This document shows, in pieces, positions 26,386 to 36,129 of a DNA stretch of 64,000 nt. The stretch lies in assembly GCA_000818945.1 (NCBI GenBank), contig KN805378.1:79508-143507 (forward strand). The letters are read 5' to 3'. The notes below the pieces were generated by a model, which was not told where the DNA came from, made no database searches, and saw only the letters and a program-made list of their open reading frames with translations. The translations under genes were made by a program, and so were the position numbers. The DNA comes from Schizochytrium sp. CCTCC M209059 (taxonomy: Eukaryota; Sar; Bigyra; Thraustochytrida; Thraustochytriidae). The stretch's first letter is position 1. Each line of letters begins with the position of its first letter.

Positions 26386-28842
26386 TCAGCAACTGTCTGG
26401 CATGCACGAGAGTGTCGGGTCACGGCGCAGGGTCTCCACCACGGCACCGTGCGCCTGCGCACACAAGTGGGCAGCAGAAAGGGAACTCTCTTGTTTTGCA
26501 AGGAGCGCAGTGATGAACGAGGCGCGGGACGTCTCGGAACGAAAGGGCGTACCGCGCAGCGCGACCCGTGCAATTGCGATACGGTCGCGCTCGCTCTTTG
26601 GAGGGCCGACGAAAATGTGCTCGTCGAATCGACCGGGTCGAAGAATCGCCGGATCCAGCGTGTCGCGGCGATCGGTCGCCGCAAGAACCACAATTGGCCG
26701 CTCTGCAACGCCCGAACCCTTGGAGTGAATGCCATCCATCTCTGTCAAAAGCATGCTCAGCATACGGTCCATTGACTGCTCCGACGTTGAATCATTTCCA
26801 CGTGCAGGTGCGAGCGCATCAATCTGATCCATAAATACGATGCACGGCGCAGCGGCCGCCGCGCGCCGAAAAAGAGCGCCGATGGCAGCCTCAGAAGCGC
26901 CAACGACCTTGGACACGAGATCTGGGCACGAAACGCTGATGAAATTTGCCAAACCTTCCTGATCTAACAAACCCGCCAGGCTCCGCGCAAGAAGCGTCTT
27001 GCCATTGCCTGACGGGCCGTGCAACAAAATGCCGCGCGGCCCCTGACGCAAGCCCAGAGCCGCCATGGCTTCTGGACTTCGCAATGGCAGCAATATTGCG
27101 GTCTCGAGTCGCTGTTTGGCCTCTTCCAACCCCCCGACTGCGACATCCCATGCACGCTTACTCTTTCCATTGCTCTCGCCTTCTTGTCCACCCTGCTCCA
27201 CATCTTGGCCGTCCGTGAGCACGGTGCTATCGCGGAGACTTGAGGCCCCAACCTTGAACAAAGCCTTGGCAACCTCAGCGTCGGCGTTCACGTGCGCAAG
27301 AGGCTCATCGCCTTGCTTTGTCAAAGTAGTACGTTGCTTTTGGCGCATACGAGCCAAAAGCGCAAGCTCGCGGGCTGCAGCGTCTATTTCGGAAGGTAGT
27401 CGACCATTGGCACGTCTTGCAAGAGCTTCGAGCAAAGCTGGTGGCGGATCGGCCGATAAGGCCTTACGAAGAACGCGACTCGCCAATGCAGTTCGTTCTG
27501 CACGCCCCAAGGGAGCGCGCAGCTCCACGAGGGTCCCGAGCCTTCGTGAACTGCGCAGAGCAGGACGTATTCGTGCAGGCGCGTCGGTGAGCGCTACAAT
27601 GAAAACGAGTCGATCACGACGCGACAAGACGCGGTCGAGAGAGGAAACGAGAACCCTACCTAGGTCACTTTCAAGGTCAAATAAATCAATCTGATCCACG
27701 ATGACGACGCATGGCACCCTTGGCTCATTGTCGTGTGAACTTGCCGCCGCAAGCGTGCTCATAAGCGCAGCCTCGCCTTCGCCCTTGGCTGTTCGAAAGT
27801 AGTCTGTTGGGCGTAGCACACGAACACCAGCGCCTCCTGCGCGCGCTAGAGTCTCTGCAAAGAGAGATTTTCCCACACCAGAGGGACCTGTAATGAGAAA
27901 ACCGCGCCCATAACAACATTCGGCCTCTTCAACAACAGCTTCAAGCCTCTGGGCTGTGCGACACATTCGTTGCACGACAGTACGAGCTGCGTCTTGAACA
28001 TGAGGCCCAAGCTCGTTGACGATGGAATGAATCCACGTTGCTGCCGGTTGCAATTGTCGCGGAATCTCCGCTTCGTCCAGATTAAGCCTAAAGTCTGCGG
28101 ATGACGAGACATAACAGTGGACCTGCGTCCGCGGGCCGACGCGTGCAATAGCTGATTCGGCGTCTTCTCCATGCACGCGAATACTTGTGACGAGACCAGG
28201 TTGTTTTCCAAATGCATCGACACAGACAAGGCAACCTCGAATGACAACAGCGCCGAAGCGAAGATCTGGGGCTTCGAGCGGGCTCGCGACACGAATGTCA
28301 ATTTCGGTGGCCATAGGTAGCTCGTCTTTGTCAACACCGCAATCCCCGACATCAAGCTCGACGCGAAAGGCCTCACCCAAGAGTGAGGCGACCCACTCGC
28401 TCACCACGAGTCCACTGGTCTCTTGCATGTCATTGTCGTGGGTAGAATACGTGGAGCGCACGAGTCTCGACGCGCGGTCGAGGTCGCCTTTACGTCGTAG
28501 CCTTACCGCGAGCCATGGAGCGTCCTGCACTCGCGCTCCGTTGCCGCTGGCCCGTCGGACTCTCGCTGCTGCTGGCAGCCCGAGCTTGTGGTCGCCAATG
28601 GCCACATCTACAAGCTCGCGCGGGTCCAGCCACACGATTCCGTCGGCCTTTGACGGCGCCACGACCGCTTCCACGCGCGCCTCGCACCGTTGTCGCCGCA
28701 TCTCCGCGCGTCGCTGCGCGCTTCTGGCCAGAGCGCGCTCTGCGCTCTCGCGAACGAGGAGCAAAAACGCGGCCGCTTCAAATGCATTGAAAGAACGAGA
28801 GGTCATCATAAAACAGCGCATGTTCTCTCGAGACCATCGCAA
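26386..28842 (-). CDS. Tandem AAA+ ATPase, CDC48/AFG2-like, with DQ Walker B motifs in both domains
   Basis: This encodes up to 818 residues and carries two AAA modules. D1 has Walker A GPSGVGKS and Walker B VVIVDQID; its second region of homology is degenerate (ALTDAPARIRPALRSSRRLG). D2 has Walker A GPSGNGKT, pore-loop region LVSKVVGASEAAIGALF, Walker B IVFMDQID and an intact ATDRRD...LRPGRFDEH arginine-finger region. The N-terminal ~280 residues resemble a CDC48-type N domain in size and beta content. Such type II AAA proteins unfold or remodel protein complexes (AFG2/SPATA5 in ribosome maturation, PEX1/PEX6 in peroxisomes). I place it nearest CDC48/AFG2 but cannot name an orthologue. In both domains the catalytic Glu of DExx is Gln, which normally blocks ATP hydrolysis. 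The start could instead be at 28821 or 28809. Confidence 0.85.
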   Translation of the reverse strand: MRWSRENMRCFMMTSRSFNAFEAAAFLLLVRESAERALARSAQRRAEMRRQRCEARVEAVVAPSKADGIVWLDPRELVDVAIGDHKLGLPAAARVRRASGNGARVQDAPWLAVRLRRKGDLDRASRLVRSTYSTHDNDMQETSGLVVSEWVASLLGEAFRVELDVGDCGVDKDELPMATEIDIRVASPLEAPDLRFGAVVIRGCLVCVDAFGKQPGLVTSIRVHGEDAESAIARVGPRTQVHCYVSSSADFRLNLDEAEIPRQLQPAATWIHSIVNELGPHVQDAARTVVQRMCRTAQRLEAVVEEAECCYGRGFLITGPSGVGKSLFAETLARAGGAGVRVLRPTDYFRTAKGEGEAALMSTLAAASSHDNEPRVPCVVIVDQIDLFDLESDLGRVLVSSLDRVLSRRDRLVFIVALTDAPARIRPALRSSRRLGTLVELRAPLGRAERTALASRVLRKALSADPPPALLEALARRANGRLPSEIDAAARELALLARMRQKQRTTLTKQGDEPLAHVNADAEVAKALFKVGASSLRDSTVLTDGQDVEQGGQEGESNGKSKRAWDVAVGGLEEAKQRLETAILLPLRSPEAMAALGLRQGPRGILLHGPSGNGKTLLARSLAGLLDQEGLANFISVSCPDLVSKVVGASEAAIGALFRRAAAAAPCIVFMDQIDALAPARGNDSTSEQSMDRMLSMLLTEMDGIHSKGSGVAERPIVVLAATDRRDTLDPAILRPGRFDEHIFVGPPKSERDRIAIARVALRGTPFRSETSRASFITALLAKQESSLSAAHLCAQAHGAVVETLRRDPTLSCMPDSC

Positions 28843-28854
28843 ATAAAACCAGTG

Positions 28855-28885
<31 letters not shown>

Positions 28886-30699
28886 GGCCAGCCGATCAAT
28901 TGATCATGCAGATTCAAAGAAGCAAAGAAGCATAGGCGGCGACCCAGCGCAGACAATGACAGACGTAATTTACGAAGCGTTGTGAAGACCGACCTCCTGT
29001 CAGGATTGGATTGGAGCGGCACCCTCGCGCTAATAACTAGAATAGTACGTACGTAGATGTGAAGGAGGCGATCGCTGCTGCGCGAAAAACCTAATAACCT
29101 TCTCGAAATCATTAATTGGGTTTCCAGCGAGAACCTGCAAATCAAATCGCGCCAAAACAAAGCCCGCCTGCTTCTGGCGCTCACAAGCCTCGCATGCGCC
29201 ACTCTCCCAGAGTCTCCACATCTTGCCGCAGCCGTCTCGATTGACGCATCGCCTTCTCCGCAATGCAACGCAGTGCAGATCATGTGCGCGTCCAGATCAG
29301 GATTTCCGAATGGGGAACTCACGAAGCTGCGTCTAGCAATCTATTGCAGTGAGAGAAACAAGCACCTCTTCGAGCTCGCGCTGACGCTCGCTCACGCTCG
29401 CATACGCTCGCGCTTAAGGTGGCCATGGCCGTCGCGAGAACACATTGAACGCGACGATTGATTCCCTGCGCCCGGCGAGGATTGTCCGCAAAACCGAGCT
29501 TGCGAGACCACGTCTTCGATCGTTTCACTAGAGCAGACCACGCTGGGCCGTGCAAGCGAGCGAGCCCGACGACGCCCAGGCTCGGGCGGCGAGCACGGCG
29601 CATGGCGTAGGAGAGAGAAGAGAAGGCGGCAAGCGAGCGGCTCGGAAAGAACACGAGCTCGAAGCGCTCGCTCTTGAGCTGCAGCTAGCTGCACAAATTC
29701 GGCACTTTCTTAGCCTAATCTCTAATACCAGAACCCTCTTTTCGTTCCAGTCTCTGGTGAAAACCATGGTATACTGCAGCTTTTATAGCTTCTACCTCCC
29801 GGGCCCGCTCGATCGCTTTCTCGGTGGCTGCGCTTTCTCCCATCAGCGGCAGTGAGTACCCCCCCTCTCCCTTTCCTGCCTTGAAGCAGCGAGTGTAGGT
29901 TTTCCAGCGAAGCGCGTTTTCACCAGCAGGGACGGTGCCTTGTACTGCTGCTCGCTCGTGGCTGTCTCAAACCTCGCGCACGCCGGTCCCCGCAACTTCT
30001 GTGCGGGCGTGATCGCGTCGCGGGAATCTTGCCAGGCCAGGCCGCGCCAGGCCGGGCGCCTTGGCGGGGACGCCTTGGCCCCCCTCATCCGCCCCTTTAT
30101 CCACTGCCGCGCGTGCCGTGCACGCGCCGCGTCGTGTCGCGTCTGTCGCGAGTACCCGGGGTTGATGACTTAGGCAGGCCTCGCGCGGCGAGAGGCAGGG
30201 AGAGCAGAGCGAGGTGCAGAGCCTGCTTCTGCGCGGGGAATTGCACGCGCGAAGGGAGGGAGGGAGGGAGGCACGGCTGGCTGACTCGCACGCACACACC
30301 GCGATCGTTTCGGACAGACAAAAAGACAGACAGAAAGACAAAAAGACAGACAAAAAGACAAAAAGACAAAAAGACAGACAGACGCACACACAGACAGACA
30401 CACAGACAGACAGACCGCGATCGATCACAGACCGCGATCGATCACAGACCGCGATCGATCGATCGACCGACCGGCCGAGCGAGCGAGCGAGCGAGCGGGA
30501 TTGGGCGCGAGCGGCGAGCGCGGCGCAGGGCGAGGAGAGGAGAGGAGCGGAGCGGAGCGGAGAGGAGAGAAAGCGCGAGCGAGGTCGGGCGCGGCGACGA
30601 AGAGACGCGGCGACGAAGAGACGCGGCACGTGCCGACGACTAACGGAGGAAGGAAGGCAAGAGCAAGAGGGGGAGGCCGCCGCCTGAGGGAGGAGGAGA
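28843..30699. other. Intergenic region with extensive CAGA/GATC simple repeats
   Basis: A (TCA)n tract at about 28857-28880 adjoins the AAA gene. The middle (28,950-29,950) is mixed sequence with no credible ORF. From about 30300 to 30640 there are successive CAGA/AAAGACA repeats, a threefold ACAGACCGCGATCGATC unit (about 30413-30462), GAGCGAGC and GGAGC repeats. Long ORFs here, on both strands, translate only these repeats. The last part is the leader of the LRR gene, with an in-frame stop 15 bp before its ATG. Confidence 0.5.
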
Positions 30700-33600
30700 A
30701 TGAAGATGAAGAGGATTGCCCAGCGCATGAGGAGGGTCACGAGGCCTGGACGCAACACCTTGGAGACGCAAGAGGAAGAGGCTCTGGTCCAGGAGGAGGC
30801 GCTCCAGGACGAAGAAGCAGGTTTCGAAGGCGAAGATGACTTCGAGGACGAGGACTACGACGAAGGCAGTGTTGCCGACCTCGATGACTACGATGGCGGC
30901 AGTGATGATGACGACCATCAAGGCGCTGACAAAGGTCGTGAAGAGGAGGATGTCGAAGAAGGCGTCGAAGATGAGCTGAAGGATCTTGGTGTGAGAGCGC
31001 GATGGAAAGTGCAGAAGGCACTTCGTGAAATCGTTCGAGGTGCAAAGGAGATTTAGTACGTTATGAGAAAACTAGCTCTTGTGGAATGTTTTCACGGCTA
31101 ACCTGAACCCCTGCACTGCACTTGCGAAGCCTTCAAGACGCCTGGATTGGTGATGCAGGCGCTAAAGTATTAGCCAAAGCGGTCGCTCAAAGTAAAACGC
31201 TGGAGATTCTAAAGCAAGTGCGCTTCCCCGCCAAGATGCTCTCGCGTTCATAACCTAGAGACGTTTGTCTAGACAAAATCCGGCAGCCGCAGTCACCTAA
31301 CCTTTCGTTTTTCCACGACTTGATTTTCACATCTCCAGCTTGGGCATCAATGACATTCATGATGCAGGCGCGATAGAGCTGGCCAAGGCAGTCGCCACGA
31401 ATAAGACGCTCACGTCGCTCGAGTAAGTTTGCGCGAATGTTGACTCGACTTCGACGCCCGGCGTGACTGACAAGTGATCGCTTTTTTGTGCATGCGTATG
31501 CTTTTGCATGCTTTGTTTGATACTGCTACGACACCTGCAGTCTTGGAGACAACAAAATCGGCTCAGAAGGTGCCAAGGCGCTGGCTGGCAGCTTGGCGGC
31601 CAGCAGAACGCTGACGACGCTGAAGTAAGTTCGTGATTCTTGGGAAAAGCTCATAATCACACAGTTTGCAAATGCGATTTCATGCATCGGGGCCGTTGTC
31701 AAGGCAGAAATACTTCGGCTTGACTCGACTTCGACGCCGAGCGCGACTGACAAGTGATCGCTTTTTGGTGCCTGCGTGCTTTCTTACATGCTTTGTTCAA
31801 TACTGGTACGACACGCGCAGTCTTGGTCTTAACAAGATCGGCTCAGAAGGTGCCGAGGCACTGGCTGATAGCTTGGCGGCCAGCAGAACGCTGACGACGC
31901 TGATGTAAGTTCGTGATTCTTGGGAGAAGCTCATGATCGCCCAGTGTGCAAATGCGATTTCATGCATCAGGGCCTTTGTCAAGGCAGAAATGCTTCGGCT
32001 TGACTCGCTTAGATGCCGGGCGCGACTGACAAGTGATCGCTTATTTGTGCATGCGTATGCTTTTGCATGCTTTGTTTGATACTGCTACGACACCCGCAGG
32101 CTTTGGAGCAACAATATCGGCGATGAAGGTGCCAAGGCGCTGGCTGGTAGCTTGGCGGCCAGCAGAACGCTGACGACGCTGAAGTAAGTTCCTGATTCTT
32201 GGGAGATGCTCATGATCGCCCGGTGTGCAAATGCGATTTCATGCATCAGGGCCTTTGTCAAGGCAGAAATGCTTCGGCTTGACTCGACTTCGACGCCGGG
32301 CGTGACTGACAAGTGATCGCTTTTTGTGTATGCGTATACTTTTGCATGCTTTGTTCGATACTGCTACGACACGCGCAGTCTTTGGAACAACAATATCGGC
32401 GATGAAGGTGTCAAGGCGCTGGCTGGTAGCTTGGCGGCCAGCAGAACGCTGACGACGCTGAAGTAAGTTCGTGATTCTTGGGAGACGCCCATGATCACAC
32501 AGTGTGCAAGTGCGATTTCATGCATCAGGGCCTTTGTGAAGGCAGAATGCTTTGGTTTGACTCGACTTCGACGCCGGGCGCGACTGACAAGTGATCGCTT
32601 ATTTGTGCATGCGTGCTTTCTTGCATGCTTTGCTCGATACTGCTACGACACCCGCAGTCTTTGGCGCAACAATATCGGCTCAGAAGGTGCCGAGGCGCTG
32701 GCTGGTAGCTTGGCGACCAGCAGAACGCTCACGACGCTGGAGTAAGTTCGTGATTCTTGGGAGAAGCTCATGATCGCCCGGTGTGCAAATGCGATTTCAT
32801 GCATCAGGGCCTTTGTCAAGGCAGAAATGCTTCGGCTTGACTCGACTTCGACGCCGGGCGTGACCGACAAGTGATCGCTTTTTGTGCATGCGTGCTTTCT
32901 TGCTTGCTTGGTGCGATACTGCAACGACACCTGCAGTCTTGTATACAACAATATCGGCTCAGAAGGTGCCAAGGCGCTGGCTGGTAGCTTGGCGGCCAGC
33001 AGAACGCTCACGACGCTTGGGTAAGTTCGTAATTCTTGGGATAAGCTCATGATCGCCCAGTATGCAAATGCAATTTCATGCGCCAGTGCCTTTGTCAAGG
33101 CAGAAATGCTTCGGCTTGACTTGACTTCGACGCCGGGCGCGACTGACAAGTGATTGCTTATTCGTGCATGCGTGCTTTCTTGCATGCTTTGTTCGATACT
33201 GCTACGACACGCACAGTCTTCAAAGCAACAATATCGGTGATGAAGGTGTCAAGGCGCTGGCTGGTAGCTTGGCGACCAGCAGAACGCTGACGACGCTGTT
33301 GTAAGTTGGTGATTCTTGGGAGAAGCTCATGATAGAACAGTGTGCAAATGCGATTTCATACGTCAGGGCCTTTGTCAAGGCAGAAATGCTTCGGCTTGAC
33401 TCGACTTCGACGCCGGGCGCGACTGCAAGTGATCGTTTTCTTGTATGCTCCGTTCGATACTGCTACGACACGCGCAGCCTTGGAGCCAACTCTATCGGCG
33501 TTGAAGGTGCCACGGCGCTGGCCGGTAGCTTGGCGGCCAGCAGAACGCTGACGACGCTGAAGTAAGTTCGTGATTCTTGGGAGAAGCTCATGATCACACG

Positions 33601-36129
33601 GTGTGCAAATGCGATTTCATACGTCAGGGCCTTTATCAAGGCAGAAATGCTTCGGTTTGATTCAGCTTCGATGCCGGGCGCGACTGACAAGTGATCGCTG
33701 CTACGACACGCGCAGTCTTAAATTCAACCGAATCGGCTCAGAAGGTGCCAAGGCGCTGGCTGGTAGCTTGGCGGCCAGCAGAACGCTGACATCGTTCGAG
33801 TAAGTTCAATCTTCCGGAGAAAGGCTTTCGACTACATCGCATGCATGTGTTTTCATTCATCAGAATGAGATAATCACTGTTAGTGTGAATCAATGAGCAG
33901 AACTGACGCAACACCATATCGCGCTCTCCTAAACCACCTCTTCTATCTTTCGGACTCATCTGCTGCACAATGATCCGACATGCGCAGCATCAGTCAAAAC
34001 GCTATTGGCGTTGAAGGCTATGAGTGTCTGGCCCGTCTGCTGGATGAGAACTTCACACTGACATCATTGATCTTGTAAGTCTCCTCTCTCACTATTGCTT
34101 GTTTCTAGCAATTTACTGACAGCAGCTCCCTCTCTCTTATCACCATCTCCAAAGTGGCATGCCAGGTCTCCCATCGCCACTACGTTTCGAAGACCTCTGG
34201 TCAAGGAAGGTTGGCGAGAAGGAGGATGGCGGGGCAATTCGCGAGCCTTTAACTCGATCGGAGCGCGTACAAGAGATTGGCGAGTACCTTGTCGAAGAGT
34301 CAGGTTCGAGATGGACGTCAGCTGCACATAAGCTTGCACGCAGACATGCTCACATCTTCGCAATCTTTTTGTCGATGCTGGTTGCTCATGATCCGGACGC
34401 AGCCCCCTCTTTTAATCACCACGAACTTTGGCTTCAGCACGACGAGGAAGAAGAGGATGATGACGCCGTCCCGATCATCCATGCACTGCTAGATTGCCGC
34501 CCTCATGGCACGGAATTTGCACTCCCAGAGGCCTTCTTGCAGGAATTTATCACTGGCAAGCTGACGCTCAAAGATGGGTTGGCATTGATGGCAACAGAAG
34601 ACAATAGTGGCCGCTCCGCTCGCTCGCTTGCACTTGCAAACAAGAACACGAAAGGCTGGGCAAAAACCTACGGCACTTACCTCGAACGCTATAGCATTGC
34701 CGAGGGCCCACCCGTGCATGAGTCCAAGACCTGCGCCGTGCACTTTGCCACAGATATACGCACCAACACACCTGTGGCGATCAAGATTATGCGCGAAAGG
34801 AAACAGTACGATCGTGAAATCGAAGCGCGAGAGACAAAAGATGGCAGCCAACCCCAAGGATGCCTAAAACTACTGAATCGCGACTCAAAGAACGACCGCA
34901 AGCGCTTGGATAAGGAGATGTGCCTCGTCATGCCCCGTGGATCTCGATCTCTTTTCGAGGCGATCAACACCGAACGATTTGCTGGTCGCGATCTGGACAA
35001 GATTCGCGAGATCTCGTTCAAGATCGCATCAGCCTTACGAAACCTCCACGACAGCGGGCGCATCCACGGCGATATCAAGCCGCGTAATGCGGTGCGCACG
35101 AGCGCATCGAGCGCAAACACTTTTGAGGACAACAAGGAGGGAAGGCAGATGGTGAATCAAAACTGGCGTGACTCTCCGACGGGTGAAGGGCTCGATCGCA
35201 AAGAGAAGTGGGAGCTGATCGACCTCGATGCCTCTGTGGTCATTGGGGATGAGGTCAGCGAGAAAGCAAGTACTGGCTACGTGTCCCCGGAGGTAGCTCG
35301 CTACATCTTCGAGGGCGATGAGAGGCCAAAAGGTGCCACGTCTCAGGATGTATGGGGCTTTGGCGTTCTGCTGTACCAGTTGCTTTCGGGAACCAAGCTG
35401 TTCATGGTGGACGAGTCGGATGACAATCTGGTGCACGATCACGATAAGCGCAAGCTGATGAACTGGCTTGGTCTCGATGAAGACCACATGAAGCGCATCA
35501 AGAAGCGAAAAGCCATTCGTGGAGCAGAGGACGGTCTGAGCGGCAGTGAGAGCGAGATCGAGGCAGCCCGCGATCTGGCGCGTGTTTGTCTTCGCGGGAA
35601 AGCTGGTGAGCGACTCGGTCTTGAGGAGATCCCGAAACATCCATTCTTTGACAAGATATGGAAGTCTAAGCTCGATTCCTCAAGTCAAGCTGCAGAAGCG
35701 CCGAGTCGACGAGAGTCCAGGAAGAAGCACAAGTCAGGAAGCAGGCGCGCGTCTGAGCGCAGAACAAGTCGCGCGTCTGGACGCACGTCCGGACGCACGC
35801 CTGGACGCACGTCTGGGCCAAAGCCAAGGTCTGCGCGTCTGTCACAGCATCTCTCTCTGAGAGCCAAGATGGCGAGACCGATGAAGGATCGAATTGTGAG
35901 TTTCCACAGAAGTATCGAAGACATGAACTCGCGCTTCGATTCCATAAGAAAAACACTCAGATTGTCGCAACGAAACGAGCAAAAGTATCCCAAATGGTAC
36001 CACGAACCCGCTCTCAGAACGGACCTGCTCGAGCTGCCCACGTACCACTTTTTCCTGTCGCATATGCAGCAGCCAGGCGGCTGGTATTGTCAAGGATCTG
36101 GGGCGCTGGCCTCGAGCGCAACCAAATGA
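30700..36129 (+). CDS. LRR-receptor-like protein kinase gene, 14 exons; reads into a frameshifted TIR-like domain
   Basis: Proposed exons: 30700-31055, 31130-31213, 31339-31422, 31541-31624, 31821-31904, 32100-32183, 32379-32462, 32658-32741, 32937-33020, 33217-33300, 33478-33561, 33716-33799, 33988-34074 and 34155-36129. All junctions are phase 2, and the joined frame is open for 1,113 codons. Exon 1 gives an acidic N-terminus. Exons 2-13 each encode one ribonuclease-inhibitor-type LRR of 28-29 residues (for example LGDNKIGSEGAKALAGSLAA). Exon 14 carries a protein kinase: VAIK, then HGDIKPRN, then LIDLDAS where DFG is DLD, then SPE. A basic Ser/Arg linker follows and then the start of a TIR-like domain (FFLSHMQQPGG). 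The frame stops at 36129 because of apparent frameshifts; the rest of the domain lies in another frame (36111-37271). The architecture suggests a cytoplasmic immune-type or signalling receptor; no signal peptide or membrane span is visible. Splice sites are by eye. Confidence 0.75.
31130..34074 (+). repeat. Array of 12 LRR exons; nine in near-identical ~279-bp exon-intron units
   Basis: Exons starting at 31541, 31821, 32100, 32379, 32658, 32937 and 33217 are spaced 279-280 bp apart, then 261 and 238 bp to 33478 and 33716. Exons are exactly 84 nt (the last one, 33988-34074, is 87). Introns of 195-196 nt share most of their sequence: they begin GTAAGTTCGTGATTCTTGGG, contain CATGCATCAGGGCCTTTGTC and end GCTACGACAC(C/G)CGCAG. 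The first two LRR exons and the last one are divergent and have unrelated introns. Intron 31214-31338 begins with GC rather than GT. Two introns (33301-33477 and 33562-33715) are shortened. Confidence 0.85.

Noticed and set aside
29967..30758. Long ORFs on both strands at 30.0-30.7 kb
   Set aside because: They translate CAGA and GATC repeats (DRQKDRQKD, LSVFLSFCL) and show no protein-like composition.
31130..34074. Regularly spaced repeats resembling a CRISPR array
   Set aside because: The period is about 279 bp and both repeat and spacer are conserved; the repeats encode LRRs with splice sites. This is an exon array, not CRISPR.
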